Shown here in pieces: positions 1 through 5,770 of a stretch of DNA of 6,260 nt. The DNA lies in assembly GCF_030152825.1 (NCBI RefSeq), contig NZ_JASLIP010000002.1:1-6260 (forward strand). The letters are read 5' to 3'. Within the stretch, counting starts at the first letter, position 1, and every line of letters begins with the position of its first letter. The position numbers and the translations under genes are program-made. This DNA comes from Corynebacterium sp. (GTDB taxonomy: Bacteria; Actinomycetota; Actinomycetes; Mycobacteriales; Mycobacteriaceae). Under the pieces are notes generated by a model that saw only the letters and a list, made by a program, of their open reading frames with translations, was not told where the DNA came from and made no database searches.

Positions 1-339
1 CCCGAGCCCCTCCGCAAGCTTCCCACCAGCGTGGAAGGACTCACCGAGCACCTGCAGGCCCGCGCAGATCGCGAGCACCGGTCGACCCGACTCAGCCGCG
101 CGCACCAGGCCACCGCCGGCGCGCAGGTGCTCCGCGGCCAGCAGCTGGGCGACGTCCTCGCCGCCACCCAGGGTGTAGACGTCCAGCGTTTCCGGGACAG
201 CCTCCCCGTAGCGGATGGTGTGGATCTCGGCGGTGATGCCGCGCAGGCGGGCGCGCTGCCGCAGCACGAGCGCGTTGCCGTCGTCGCCGTAGGTGCCGAG
301 CACGTCGGGCAGCACCAGGCCAATGTTGAGCTCTGCCAT
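1..339 (-). CDS. gatD: GatD, glutaminase subunit of lipid II isoglutaminyl synthase (N-terminal 113 aa, cut by window edge)
   Basis: GatD releases ammonia from glutamine and channels it to MurT, which amidates the alpha-carboxyl of D-Glu in the lipid II stem peptide; the complex is cytoplasmic. Reading left from the ATG at 337-339, the frame is open to the window edge. It starts MAELNIGLVLPDVLGTYGDDGN; the L-TYGD-GN segment (about residues 14-22) is typical of the family. LGGGEDVAQ (58-65) resembles the oxyanion-forming glycine stretch. AICAGLQVLG (90-99) is the class I glutamine amidotransferase nucleophile elbow, with Cys92 as the expected nucleophile (Cys94 in S. aureus GatD, from memory). 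The catalytic His lies in the missing C-terminal half. The start overlaps the murT stop as TAATG, which implies translational coupling and supports this start. CobB/CobQ-type amidotransferases share the fold, but the murT partnership makes GatD the much better call. Confidence 0.93.
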   Translation of the reverse strand, partial: MAELNIGLVLPDVLGTYGDDGNALVLRQRARLRGITAEIHTIRYGEAVPETLDVYTLGGGEDVAQLLAAEHLRAGGGLVRAAESGRPVLAICAGLQVLGESFHAGGKLAEGLG

Positions 340-1703
340 TATCGTGCGTCCTCCTCGGTCGCGGTGGTTGTCGCCTCGCCGGTGGTGCTGGTAGCGTCCG
401 TGCCGTCAGCCTCAACGGTTGTCGCGCCGCGCCGCTCCAGCTCGCGCTTCAGGTCGCGGAAGGCGGTGTAGTTCGCGAGCACCTCCACGCGCCCCGGCGG
501 GCACGCGAGCACGGCGTCGACCGTGTCCTTGATCAGCGTGTGCCGCACCCCGGCGTAGCCCAGCCGCACGGCCAGGTCGGTGCCGCGCTCACCCGCGGCG
601 AGTACCTGCTGGCCCTCGAAGTCTTCGAAGCGGACGTCCCAAATCCAGGAGAGGTCTTGCCCGTCCGCGACCTGCCCGTTCACGGCAATGACGACGGAGT
701 CCACGTCCCGGTCGATCATCGACAGCGCTTCCTGCCAGCCCGCGGGGTTCTTCGCCAGCATGAGGCGCAGCGTGTGGCCCTCGAATTCGACGAGGGAGTA
801 GCGCCCGGCGACGTCCGTGACCTCCTCTGCGGCGCGCAGCGCGTGTGTGACCGGCACGTCCATGACGACGGCTGCCGCGATCGCCTGGGCCGCATTCCCA
901 CGGTTGGCGCGGCCAGGGAGCTGCAGGTTCATGGGCAGGGTTTTCCCGGCATAGCCGAGGCCGTCCTTATCGACCCACCAGGTCGGCTCGGGCCGGCGGA
1001 ACTCGCGCCCATCCGGGAGCTTCTTCACGGCGTACCAGTCGTCCTCGGTGCGCACGATGTGCCCGCCGGTGCGCGGGCAGCTGGTGGAATCCCCCACGAA
1101 GCCGGCGCCGGCGGAAACCCACACGACGTTCGGCGCGTCCCACGCCACGGAGGTGACCTGGACGTCGTCGCAGTTTGCGATCACCGTCATGTTCGGCCGC
1201 GCCTCGACGCAGGCCCGCAGCGCGCGTTCGATCTTGTTGATCTCGCCCACGCGGTCCAGCTGGTCGCGGGTGAGGTTGAGCAGGATGAGCACGTCCGCGT
1301 CCAGCTTCTCCGCGATATTCGGGACGTGGAGCTCGTCGACCTCGAGCGCGACAACGTCCTTGTCCCGCCCCGCGAGCAGCGCGGAGATGACGCCGGCGTC
1401 CATGTTGTCGCCGCCCTCGTTGGTGGCGACGCTGTAGCGGGACGCAAGCGCGTGCGCGAGCATCCGGGTGGTCGTGGATTTGCCGTTCGTGCCGGTGACC
1501 AGCACCGTCGGGCGGCCCTGGCCGAGCTGCGCGAGGAGGTTCGGGTCGATGGCGTTGGCGATGAGCCCGCCGATCATTCCACCCGCACCGCGCCCGGTTT
1601 TCTGGGACGCCCACGTCGCGAGGACTGCGGCCTGGCAGGCGATGCGGCTGCGCAGGCTCATGCGGCGGGTGCTGCCGTTTCCGTTCGGATTCTTAGTTTT
1701 CAC
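339..1703 (-). CDS. murT: MurT, Mur-ligase-like subunit of lipid II isoglutaminyl synthase
   Basis: MurT uses ATP to activate the D-Glu carboxyl of lipid II and, with ammonia from GatD, makes D-isoglutamine. The 454-aa product has a Mur-ligase central domain with the P-loop TGTNGKSTTT at 70-79, an acidic ALEVDE segment at 119-124, LNLTRDQLDR at 142-151, and LPGRANRGNAAQA at 262-274. AKNPAGWQEAL (317-327) opens the C-terminal DUF1727-type domain. DLSWIWD (350-356) matches the conserved motif supplying the Asp that completes the GatD triad in S. aureus (family knowledge). The zinc-ribbon insertion expected near 205-240 keeps one Cys (209). The last 28 or so residues are a Thr/Ala/Glu-rich tail. 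The start is uncertain: the GTG at 1703 overlaps the upstream gene by 11 bp and has only a weak ribosome site, while an in-frame ATG at 1661 (residue 15, MSLRSRIACQ) begins the conserved part. The stop overlaps the gatD ATG. Confidence 0.94.
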   Translation of the reverse strand: MKTKNPNGNGSTRRMSLRSRIACQAAVLATWASQKTGRGAGGMIGGLIANAIDPNLLAQLGQGRPTVLVTGTNGKSTTTRMLAHALASRYSVATNEGGDNMDAGVISALLAGRDKDVVALEVDELHVPNIAEKLDADVLILLNLTRDQLDRVGEINKIERALRACVEARPNMTVIANCDDVQVTSVAWDAPNVVWVSAGAGFVGDSTSCPRTGGHIVRTEDDWYAVKKLPDGREFRRPEPTWWVDKDGLGYAGKTLPMNLQLPGRANRGNAAQAIAAAVVMDVPVTHALRAAEEVTDVAGRYSLVEFEGHTLRLMLAKNPAGWQEALSMIDRDVDSVVIAVNGQVADGQDLSWIWDVRFEDFEGQQVLAAGERGTDLAVRLGYAGVRHTLIKDTVDAVLACPPGRVEVLANYTAFRDLKRELERRGATTVEADGTDATSTTGEATTTATEEDAR

Positions 1704-3501
1704 GTTTGCCTACGTTAGTCTTGCTGCCTTGTCCGTTCGACCCGCGTCCGCCGCGGCCACGGCGACGTCCACCGCGCTTGCGTTTGCGTTTTGGCTGCTC
1801 GGAGTTGTTTTTCCCGGTGTTCTTCGGGTTCTTGCTGTCGGTTTTCTGGGCGCCGGAGCCGTTGTTCTTTCCGGCGTGGTTGCCGCCACTGCCGCCGTTG
1901 CCGCCGCCGTTTTGGGAACCATCGTTGGCGCGACCGCCGCCCTGCGAGCCGCCACGGCGACGTCCCCCGCGCGAGCGCTTGCGCCGGTTACCGGAACCCG
2001 ATCCCGAACCACCGGAACCGGGCCGACCGCCGCCGCGACCACCGGAGCGCTGAGCACTACCGCCGCGGCCGCCACCCCGCTGACCGTTCGCTCGTTGACC
2101 ACCACGCTGACCTCCACCGCGGCCGGCGTCGGTGCTTCGTGTGCCTTCGGCGACGTCCTCGAGCGCGTCGAGGAACTCCTCGTCGCTGAGCAGCGGGATG
2201 TCCTTCCGGTCGGCGTGCATGGCCTTGCCGCGCAGCTCGACGTTCTGATTGCAGACCACCAGGCTGGAGGTGCGGTTCAGCTTCTCGGAGTACACCAGCC
2301 CGGCCGCCACGCCCTGCTCGATGAGCTCGTCCGGGTCGCGGGCGACGTCCGGGCTGACCACGAACTCCATGCCCGCGACGAGCTGCCAGGTGCCGTCCTC
2401 GCTCACCGGGGTGCCGGGGTTCTCGAGCGGTCGCGGGGCGTTGATGGCGTCCACGCGGATGGCGCCGCGCTGCAAACCGAACTGGTCCGCGGTCAGGTCC
2501 TCGGGGTCGAGGCGGACGACGTCGCCGCCGTCCCGGTCTGCCTTTTCCCGCTGTGCCACGTGCAGCGCCCCGAGCAGGCGGGCGTCGGCGACCAGGAGCT
2601 TCTCGGCAGGCATGGCGGCCCGCTGATCGGAGGCCGCCGCACCGAGCTCCGGGAGGGCATCAGCCGGGGCGTTATGCGGGTAGAGCTTCGCGACCGCCCG
2701 GGCGCGGGGGTCGACGGCAGGCATCTCCTGGCGACGCGTGGTGGCTAGGGTGTCGATCAGTACGGCCGGTTCCGGGGTGGGGATGGCCTTGCTGCGACCA
2801 CGCCCGCGTCCCTTGCCGGCGCGGCCACGCCCGCGGCCGCGGTTGGCGGCGCGCTGGGCCCGGCGGAACTCGTGGGTGATGAAACCCCAGGCGAAGGGCG
2901 CGTCGTGGAGGATCACCTCGCGGCCGTCGAGGGCCGCCTTGATCTCCGCGGCGGCGGTGGCGAAGCCAATCTGCTGGGCCAGCTCGCCGGCGTCGAAGCC
3001 GTGCATGTGCCACGGGCCGGGGTCCTCGCTGGGGTTGAGGGCCTGGACGAAGTGACCGACTTCGGCGCCATCGGTGTCGTAGTAGACCGCGGCCAGGGCG
3101 ATGAGCCGGGCCGTGGTTGGGTGAATCCCGCTGGTGGTGACGGCCACCGCGACGGTGGGGGCGTCCGCAACGCTGGGCGGGGTGGGGATGGTGTGGGCCG
3201 GGCTGGGGTGCTCGGAGGGTTCGACGGCATTCCCAGTGGTCGCGGCGCTCGTGCCTGAGCTGCCGGATCCCGAGCGATCCGGGCCGGACTGGTCGGAGCC
3301 GTCGCGGCCGGTTGTGGGGTAGCTGGTGGCGTCTGTGTTCGAGCGTCGGCTGCTTGGGCGGAGCGCTTCGGCGGCCTCGACGGCGGATGCGGAGGCGATG
3401 GCTGCCGCTGACGGGGAGCCGGCGCGGCGGCTGACCCTGCGGCGGGCGCGGCGACGGGGTGCGGGACGGTCGCCCGAGTCCGAAAACTGCTGGTTATTCA
3501 T
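1693..3501 (-). CDS. DnaQ-like exonuclease-fold protein with BRCT domain and long RGG/basic tail; catalytic residues apparently degenerate
   Basis: The 602-aa product is probably annotated as DNA polymerase III epsilon subunit-like. Residues 1-110 are disordered, Arg/Ser/Pro-rich, with a basic patch at 12-26. Residues 115-315 follow the DnaQ fold: VAVAVTTSGIHPTTARLIAL (117-136) aligns with the ExoI motif, LHDAPFAWGF (198-207) with ExoII and LLVADARLLGAL (302-313) with ExoIII. The expected D-x-E is A120/T122, the ExoII Asp is A204 and the ExoIII His is K301; only D306 remains. An Arg/Gly/Lys insert (221-237) separates ExoII and ExoIII. Residues 372-450 look like BRCT: GMEFVVSP, then AAGLVYSEKLNRTSSLVV, then a closing DEEFLDAL. 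Residues 455-602 are Gly/Arg/Asn/Lys-rich with RGG runs, suggesting nucleic-acid binding. The frame is open to 3615, but ATG 3501 is preferred because a TAACAT -10 box lies 8 nt upstream. Binding or scaffolding is more likely than proofreading, by inference from the lost residues. Confidence 0.85.
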   Translation of the reverse strand: MNNQQFSDSGDRPAPRRRARRRVSRRAGSPSAAAIASASAVEAAEALRPSSRRSNTDATSYPTTGRDGSDQSGPDRSGSGSSGTSAATTGNAVEPSEHPSPAHTIPTPPSVADAPTVAVAVTTSGIHPTTARLIALAAVYYDTDGAEVGHFVQALNPSEDPGPWHMHGFDAGELAQQIGFATAAAEIKAALDGREVILHDAPFAWGFITHEFRRAQRAANRGRGRGRAGKGRGRGRSKAIPTPEPAVLIDTLATTRRQEMPAVDPRARAVAKLYPHNAPADALPELGAAASDQRAAMPAEKLLVADARLLGALHVAQREKADRDGGDVVRLDPEDLTADQFGLQRGAIRVDAINAPRPLENPGTPVSEDGTWQLVAGMEFVVSPDVARDPDELIEQGVAAGLVYSEKLNRTSSLVVCNQNVELRGKAMHADRKDIPLLSDEEFLDALEDVAEGTRSTDAGRGGGQRGGQRANGQRGGGRGGSAQRSGGRGGGRPGSGGSGSGSGNRRKRSRGGRRRGGSQGGGRANDGSQNGGGNGGSGGNHAGKNNGSGAQKTDSKNPKNTGKNNSEQPKRKRKRGGRRRGRGGRGSNGQGSKTNVGKREN

Positions 3502-3515
3502 TGGGAACCATGTTA
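3502..3515 (-). promoter_or_regulatory. Probable promoter -10 element for the DnaQ-like gene, giving a leaderless mRNA
   Basis: The minus strand reads TAACAT at 3515-3510, a good TANNNT -10 box, followed by 8 nt and then the ATG at 3501. Transcription would start at or within a base or two of the start codon. No Shine-Dalgarno sequence precedes the ATG, consistent with a leaderless message, which is common in corynebacteria. No convincing -35 hexamer sits 16-18 nt upstream (GGGTTC-like sequence only). The murT-gatD genes may be transcribed from here too, as no other promoter is evident before them. Confidence 0.5.
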
Positions 3516-3535
3516 GTCCACGCGTCCCACGGGAA

Positions 3536-3598
3536 CCCCACGCACGACGAAGAGCGGGGCAGAGGAACACCCACCCCACGCACGACAAAGGGCGGGGC
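3536..3598. repeat. Pair of 25-bp imperfect direct repeats between leuA and the DnaQ-like gene
   Basis: Copies at 3536-3560 and 3574-3598 match at 23 of 25 positions by eye and are offset by 38 bp. On the plus strand each starts CCCCACGCACGAC and ends GCGGGGC, so each can form a short imperfect hairpin through its CCCC and GGGG ends. The second copy includes the 3' arm of the proposed leuA terminator, and the first could serve as a second, weaker pairing partner for the same 5' arm. A local duplication of a terminator arm is the simplest explanation. Confidence 0.8.
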
Positions 3599-3633
3599 CA
3601 CCAGCGCGACCCCACGCGCCCGTGCCCCGCCCT
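3587..3633 (-). terminator. Candidate intrinsic terminator of leuA
   Basis: On the minus strand AGGGCGGGGC (3633-3624) is perfectly complementary to GCCCCGCCCT (3598-3589), a 10-bp GC-rich stem, with an internal GCGCG/CGCGC hairpin in the loop. The stem runs into TTTGT, a short and broken T-tract, so termination may be partial. It lies about 22 nt beyond the leuA stop and would separate leuA from the DnaQ-like gene. A smaller hairpin (GGGAG/CTCCC, 3642-3652) lies immediately after the stop codon without a T-tract. Confidence 0.6.
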
Positions 3634-3654
3634 GTCCCCCCGGGAGCCTCCCTG

Positions 3655-5496
3655 TTAGCTATTCAGCGCGCGGTTGACCGCGGAGGTCACCGCCTTCAGG
3701 GAGGCGTAGGTAATTGAGCCCGCAATACCGGCGCCCCAGACGGGTTGCCCGTTGACCTCGGCCAGCACGTAGGCGGCGGCTTCGGCGTCGTCACCGCTGG
3801 TGCGGGCGTGCTGGTTGTACTCCTGGACCTCCACCTCCACGCCCAGGGACTCCAGGGCATCGCAGTACGCGGCGATCGGGCCGTTACCGCGGCCCTTGAG
3901 GGTCTTCGGCTCGCCGTTGAACTCGATCTGGGAGGTCACGGCGGATTCCTCGCCCTCGTTCTGGCCACCGTCCACGGTCGTGGAGATTACGTCCACCGGG
4001 GTGGTGCGGTCCAGGTACTCGGTGGCGAAGATGTCCCACATGGCTTTCGGATTCACCTCGCCGCCCTCGGCGTCGGTGACCGCCTGGACGATGCCGGAGA
4101 ACTCCACCTGCATTGGGCGGGGCAGGTCCAGGTTGTGGTCGGTCTTCATGATGTAGGCGACCCCGCCTTTGCCGGACTGGGAGTTCACGCGGATGACGGC
4201 CTCGTAGGAGCGCCCGATATCCTTCGGGTCGATCGGCAGGTACGGCACCTCCCAGGTGACGTTGCGGACGGCCTCGGTCAGGGTCTCGGAGTCCGCGCTG
4301 GCTGGGTCCTCCGGGGCGTCCTCGGCAGCGTCGCGTTCCGCCATGGCTGCCAGGCCCTTGTTGATGGCGTCCTGGTGGGAGCCGGAGAACGCGGTGAACA
4401 CCAGCTCACCGCCGTACGGGTGGCGCTCCGGGACGCGCAGCTGGTTGCAGTACTCCACGGTGCGGCGGATCTGGTCGATGTCGGAGAAGTCGATCTGCGG
4501 GTCCACGCCCTGGGTCAGCATGTTCAGGCCCAGGGTGACCAGGCAGACGTTGCCGGTGCGCTCACCGTTGCCGAACAGGCAGCCCTCGATGCGGTCGGCG
4601 CCGGCCAGGTAGCCCAGCTCGGCGGCGGCCACGCCCTCGCCGCGGTCGTTGTGCGGGTGCAGGGAGAGGATGATGGAGTCGCGGCGGTTCAGGTTGCGGT
4701 GCATCCACTCGATGGAGTCCGCGTAGACGTTCGGGGTGATCATCTCCACCGTGGAGGGCAGGTTGATGATGATCGGGTTCTCCGGGGTCGGGTCGATGAC
4801 CTCGACGACGGCGTCGCAGACTTCCTTGGCGTACTCGATCTCGGTGCCGGTGAAGGACTCCGGGGAGTACTCCCAGCGCCAGTTGGTGTCCGGGTAGTCC
4901 TGGGCGATTTCCTTGATCAGGTGAGCTGCGTCGGTGGCCAGCTTCTTGATGCCTTTCTTGTCCTTGCGGAAGACCACACGGCGCTGCAGCTCGGAGGTGG
5001 AGTTGTAGAAGTGGACGATGACGTTCTTCGCCCCGGCGCAGGCCTCGAAGGTGCGGCGGATCAGGTGCTCGCGTGCCTGGACCAGGACCTGGATGGTGAC
5101 GTCGTCCGGGATCTTGTTCTCTTCGATGATCTCGCGGACGAAGTCGTAGTCCGTCTGGGACGCGGACGGGAAGCCGACCTCGATCTCCTTGTAACCCATC
5201 TTCACCAGCATGTCGAACATGCGGCGCTTGCGCTCTGGGCTCATGGGGTCGATCAGGGCCTGGTTGCCGTCGCGCAGGTCGACAGCACACCACTGCGGGG
5301 CGCGGTCGATGACCTTATCCGGCCAGGTGCGGTCCGGCAGGGTGATGTGGTCGACTTCCTCGAAGAAGGGCAGGTAGCGACGGTTCGGCATCTGGGAGTT
5401 GCGCTGCTTGTTCCAGGCCGGCTGGTCGGCCGGGATCTCCCCGTTGGGGGTCTGGATCTGGGCTGGTGCGGAGATGAAGGAGTCGGTGTTGCTCAT
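3655..5496 (-). CDS. leuA: 2-isopropylmalate synthase (EC 2.3.3.13)
   Basis: LeuA condenses acetyl-CoA with 2-oxoisovalerate to 2-isopropylmalate, the committed step of leucine synthesis, in the cytoplasm. The 613-aa length suits the long actinobacterial type. The HMGL-like TIM barrel spans roughly 65-345: DLRDGNQALIDPMS (73-86) carries the catalytic Arg75 and metal ligand Asp76; SLHPHNDRGEG (278-288) supplies His280 and His282; GNGERTGN (309-316) ends in Asn316. These match Asp81, His285, His287 and Asn321 of the M. tuberculosis enzyme with a constant offset of five (recalled numbering). A subdomain and an acidic Ala/Glu/Asp linker (387-408) lead to the C-terminal leucine-binding regulatory domain (about 430-605), so feedback inhibition by leucine is expected. 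ATG 5496 is chosen because AGGGAAG precedes it by 5 nt; an in-frame upstream ATG at 5559 lies in the attenuator hairpin loop. The C terminus (NRALNS) is shorter than the C. glutamicum protein as I recall it. Confidence 0.98.
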   Translation of the reverse strand: MSNTDSFISAPAQIQTPNGEIPADQPAWNKQRNSQMPNRRYLPFFEEVDHITLPDRTWPDKVIDRAPQWCAVDLRDGNQALIDPMSPERKRRMFDMLVKMGYKEIEVGFPSASQTDYDFVREIIEENKIPDDVTIQVLVQAREHLIRRTFEACAGAKNVIVHFYNSTSELQRRVVFRKDKKGIKKLATDAAHLIKEIAQDYPDTNWRWEYSPESFTGTEIEYAKEVCDAVVEVIDPTPENPIIINLPSTVEMITPNVYADSIEWMHRNLNRRDSIILSLHPHNDRGEGVAAAELGYLAGADRIEGCLFGNGERTGNVCLVTLGLNMLTQGVDPQIDFSDIDQIRRTVEYCNQLRVPERHPYGGELVFTAFSGSHQDAINKGLAAMAERDAAEDAPEDPASADSETLTEAVRNVTWEVPYLPIDPKDIGRSYEAVIRVNSQSGKGGVAYIMKTDHNLDLPRPMQVEFSGIVQAVTDAEGGEVNPKAMWDIFATEYLDRTTPVDVISTTVDGGQNEGEESAVTSQIEFNGEPKTLKGRGNGPIAAYCDALESLGVEVEVQEYNQHARTSGDDAEAAAYVLAEVNGQPVWGAGIAGSITYASLKAVTSAVNRALNS

Positions 5497-5501
5497 GTTT
5501 T

Positions 5502-5508
5502 CTTCCCT
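5502..5508 (-). promoter_or_regulatory. leuA ribosome binding site
   Basis: The minus strand reads AGGGAAG, 5 nt before the ATG at 5496. This decides the leuA start against the longer open frame that begins at 5559, whose ATG falls inside the terminator hairpin and has no such site. Confidence 0.8.
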
Positions 5509-5513
5509 AAGTT

Positions 5514-5595
5514 TTGTTGGTGTCGTGCTGTGGCAATGAAAAAACCGACCGGCATGCAAAAACCCCGCGACGGGGAGCCGGTCGGTTGTTGGTGT
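5514..5595 (-). repeat. 10-nt direct repeat flanking the leuA attenuator
   Basis: ACACCAACAA (minus strand) occurs at 5595-5586, where it overlaps the first two bases of the outer 5' terminator arm, and again at 5523-5514 just upstream of the leuA ribosome site. The two copies bracket the nested terminator. No clear complement was found in the leader, so it may be incidental or a bound single-stranded element. Confidence 0.5.
5539..5587 (-). terminator. leuA transcription attenuator: nested double-hairpin intrinsic terminator
   Basis: On the minus strand AACCGACCGGC (5587-5577) and GCCGGTCGGTT (5553-5543) form a perfect 11-bp stem; its terminal TT is part of a six-T run ending at 5539. Inside it, CCCCG (5575-5571) and CGGGG (5567-5563) form a second hairpin with a 3-nt loop, itself followed by five T (5562-5558). 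Either hairpin alone could act as an intrinsic terminator. The element lies between a Leu-containing leader ORF and leuA, as expected for ribosome-mediated attenuation: fast translation of the leader should favour termination, and stalling at Leu codons should favour read-through. Confidence 0.88.
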
Positions 5596-5618
5596 GTCTA
5601 CCTACTAGGCCCCGCCGC
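5567..5618 (-). promoter_or_regulatory. Alternative (antiterminator or pseudoknot) pairing in the leuA leader
   Basis: GCGGCGGGG at the end of the leader ORF (5618-5610) can pair over 9 bp, with one G-U, with CCCCGTCGC (5575-5567), which is the 5' arm of the inner terminator hairpin. This pairing excludes the inner hairpin. Because the outer 5' arm (5587-5577) then lies in the loop and may still pair with 5553-5543, both helices could coexist as an H-type pseudoknot. A ribosome at the leader stop codon would mask the 5610-5618 strand; one stalled at the Leu codons would leave at least its GGGG end free. The pairing is seen; its role is inferred. Confidence 0.45.
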
Positions 5619-5667
5619 GGCTAATAAGGAGAATGGCGCCGCCGCTGCGCGGGTGAGGGGAAATCAT
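5605..5667 (-). CDS. leuL: leuA leader peptide (20 aa)
   Basis: The ORF reads MISPHPRSGGAILLISRGGA and ends at TAG (5605-5607). Codons 12-15 (5634-5623) are ATT CTC CTT ATT, an Ile-Leu-Leu-Ile run: a leucine sensor placed directly before alternative RNA structures and 108 nt ahead of leuA. CTT is uncommon in the neighbouring genes, where CTG and CTC dominate, so it should be sensitive to scarce charged tRNA. No Shine-Dalgarno precedes the ATG, and the promoter -10 box ends 7 nt upstream, so the peptide is probably translated from a leaderless transcript, as reported for attenuator leaders in corynebacteria (recalled). The peptide itself is not expected to have another function. Confidence 0.82.
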   Translation of the reverse strand: MISPHPRSGGAILLISRGGA

Positions 5668-5703
5668 GTGGCTCAGTTTAGCGTGAAACAGAACACATGT
5701 CAG
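5668..5703 (-). promoter_or_regulatory. leuA promoter
   Basis: The minus strand has CTGACA (5703-5698; five of six match TTGACA), a 17-nt spacer, and TAAACT (5680-5675; TANNNT type), then 7 nt to the leader-peptide ATG at 5667. The predicted start site is the A of that ATG or a neighbouring base. It is the best sigma-70/SigA-type promoter I can find in the window. Confidence 0.75.
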
Positions 5704-5770
5704 TTCCATTGCCCGGGCGGGGGTGTTCACCTAGTGGGAAGTGGTCTCTGGTGGTGAGGCCGGTGCGGGT

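Noticed and set aside
540..2748. Long plus-strand open frames (392 and 426 codons) opposite murT and the DnaQ-like gene
   Set aside because: Low-complexity shadow translations of GC-rich genes with clear minus-strand motifs; no plausible start signals or domains.
3494..3511. Five-codon minus-strand ORF (MVPNE) overlapping the DnaQ-like start
   Set aside because: Its ATG falls within the proposed -10 box, so it would not be in the transcript.
3502..3615. N-terminal extension of the DnaQ-like protein to 3615
   Set aside because: It would cross the intergenic repeats and the terminator T-tract region, encodes Trp/Arg/Pro-rich sequence without family resemblance, and a -10 box lies between it and ATG 3501.
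5497..5559. Upstream in-frame extension of LeuA from ATG 5559
   Set aside because: The ATG lies in the loop of the attenuator terminator, lacks a ribosome site, and the extra 21 residues are not typical of LeuA; ATG 5496 has AGGGAAG at the right distance.
5626..5654. Plus-strand AAGGAG followed by ATG and a seven-codon ORF
   Set aside because: The purine run is just the complement of the leader peptide's Leu codons, and its 1-nt spacing to the ATG is too short for initiation.
5711..5733. GCCCGGGC palindrome and GGTG-TT-CACC inverted repeat upstream of the leuA promoter as an operator
   Set aside because: Short, GC-rich and not matching any regulator site I can name; no better than chance in this composition.
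3745..5757. 670-codon open frame on the plus strand, antisense to leuA
   Set aside because: It mirrors leuA codon usage in a GC-rich gene, has a Val/Gly/Asp/Leu-heavy sequence without recognisable domains, and runs through the leuA promoter and attenuator. LeuA on the other strand is certain.
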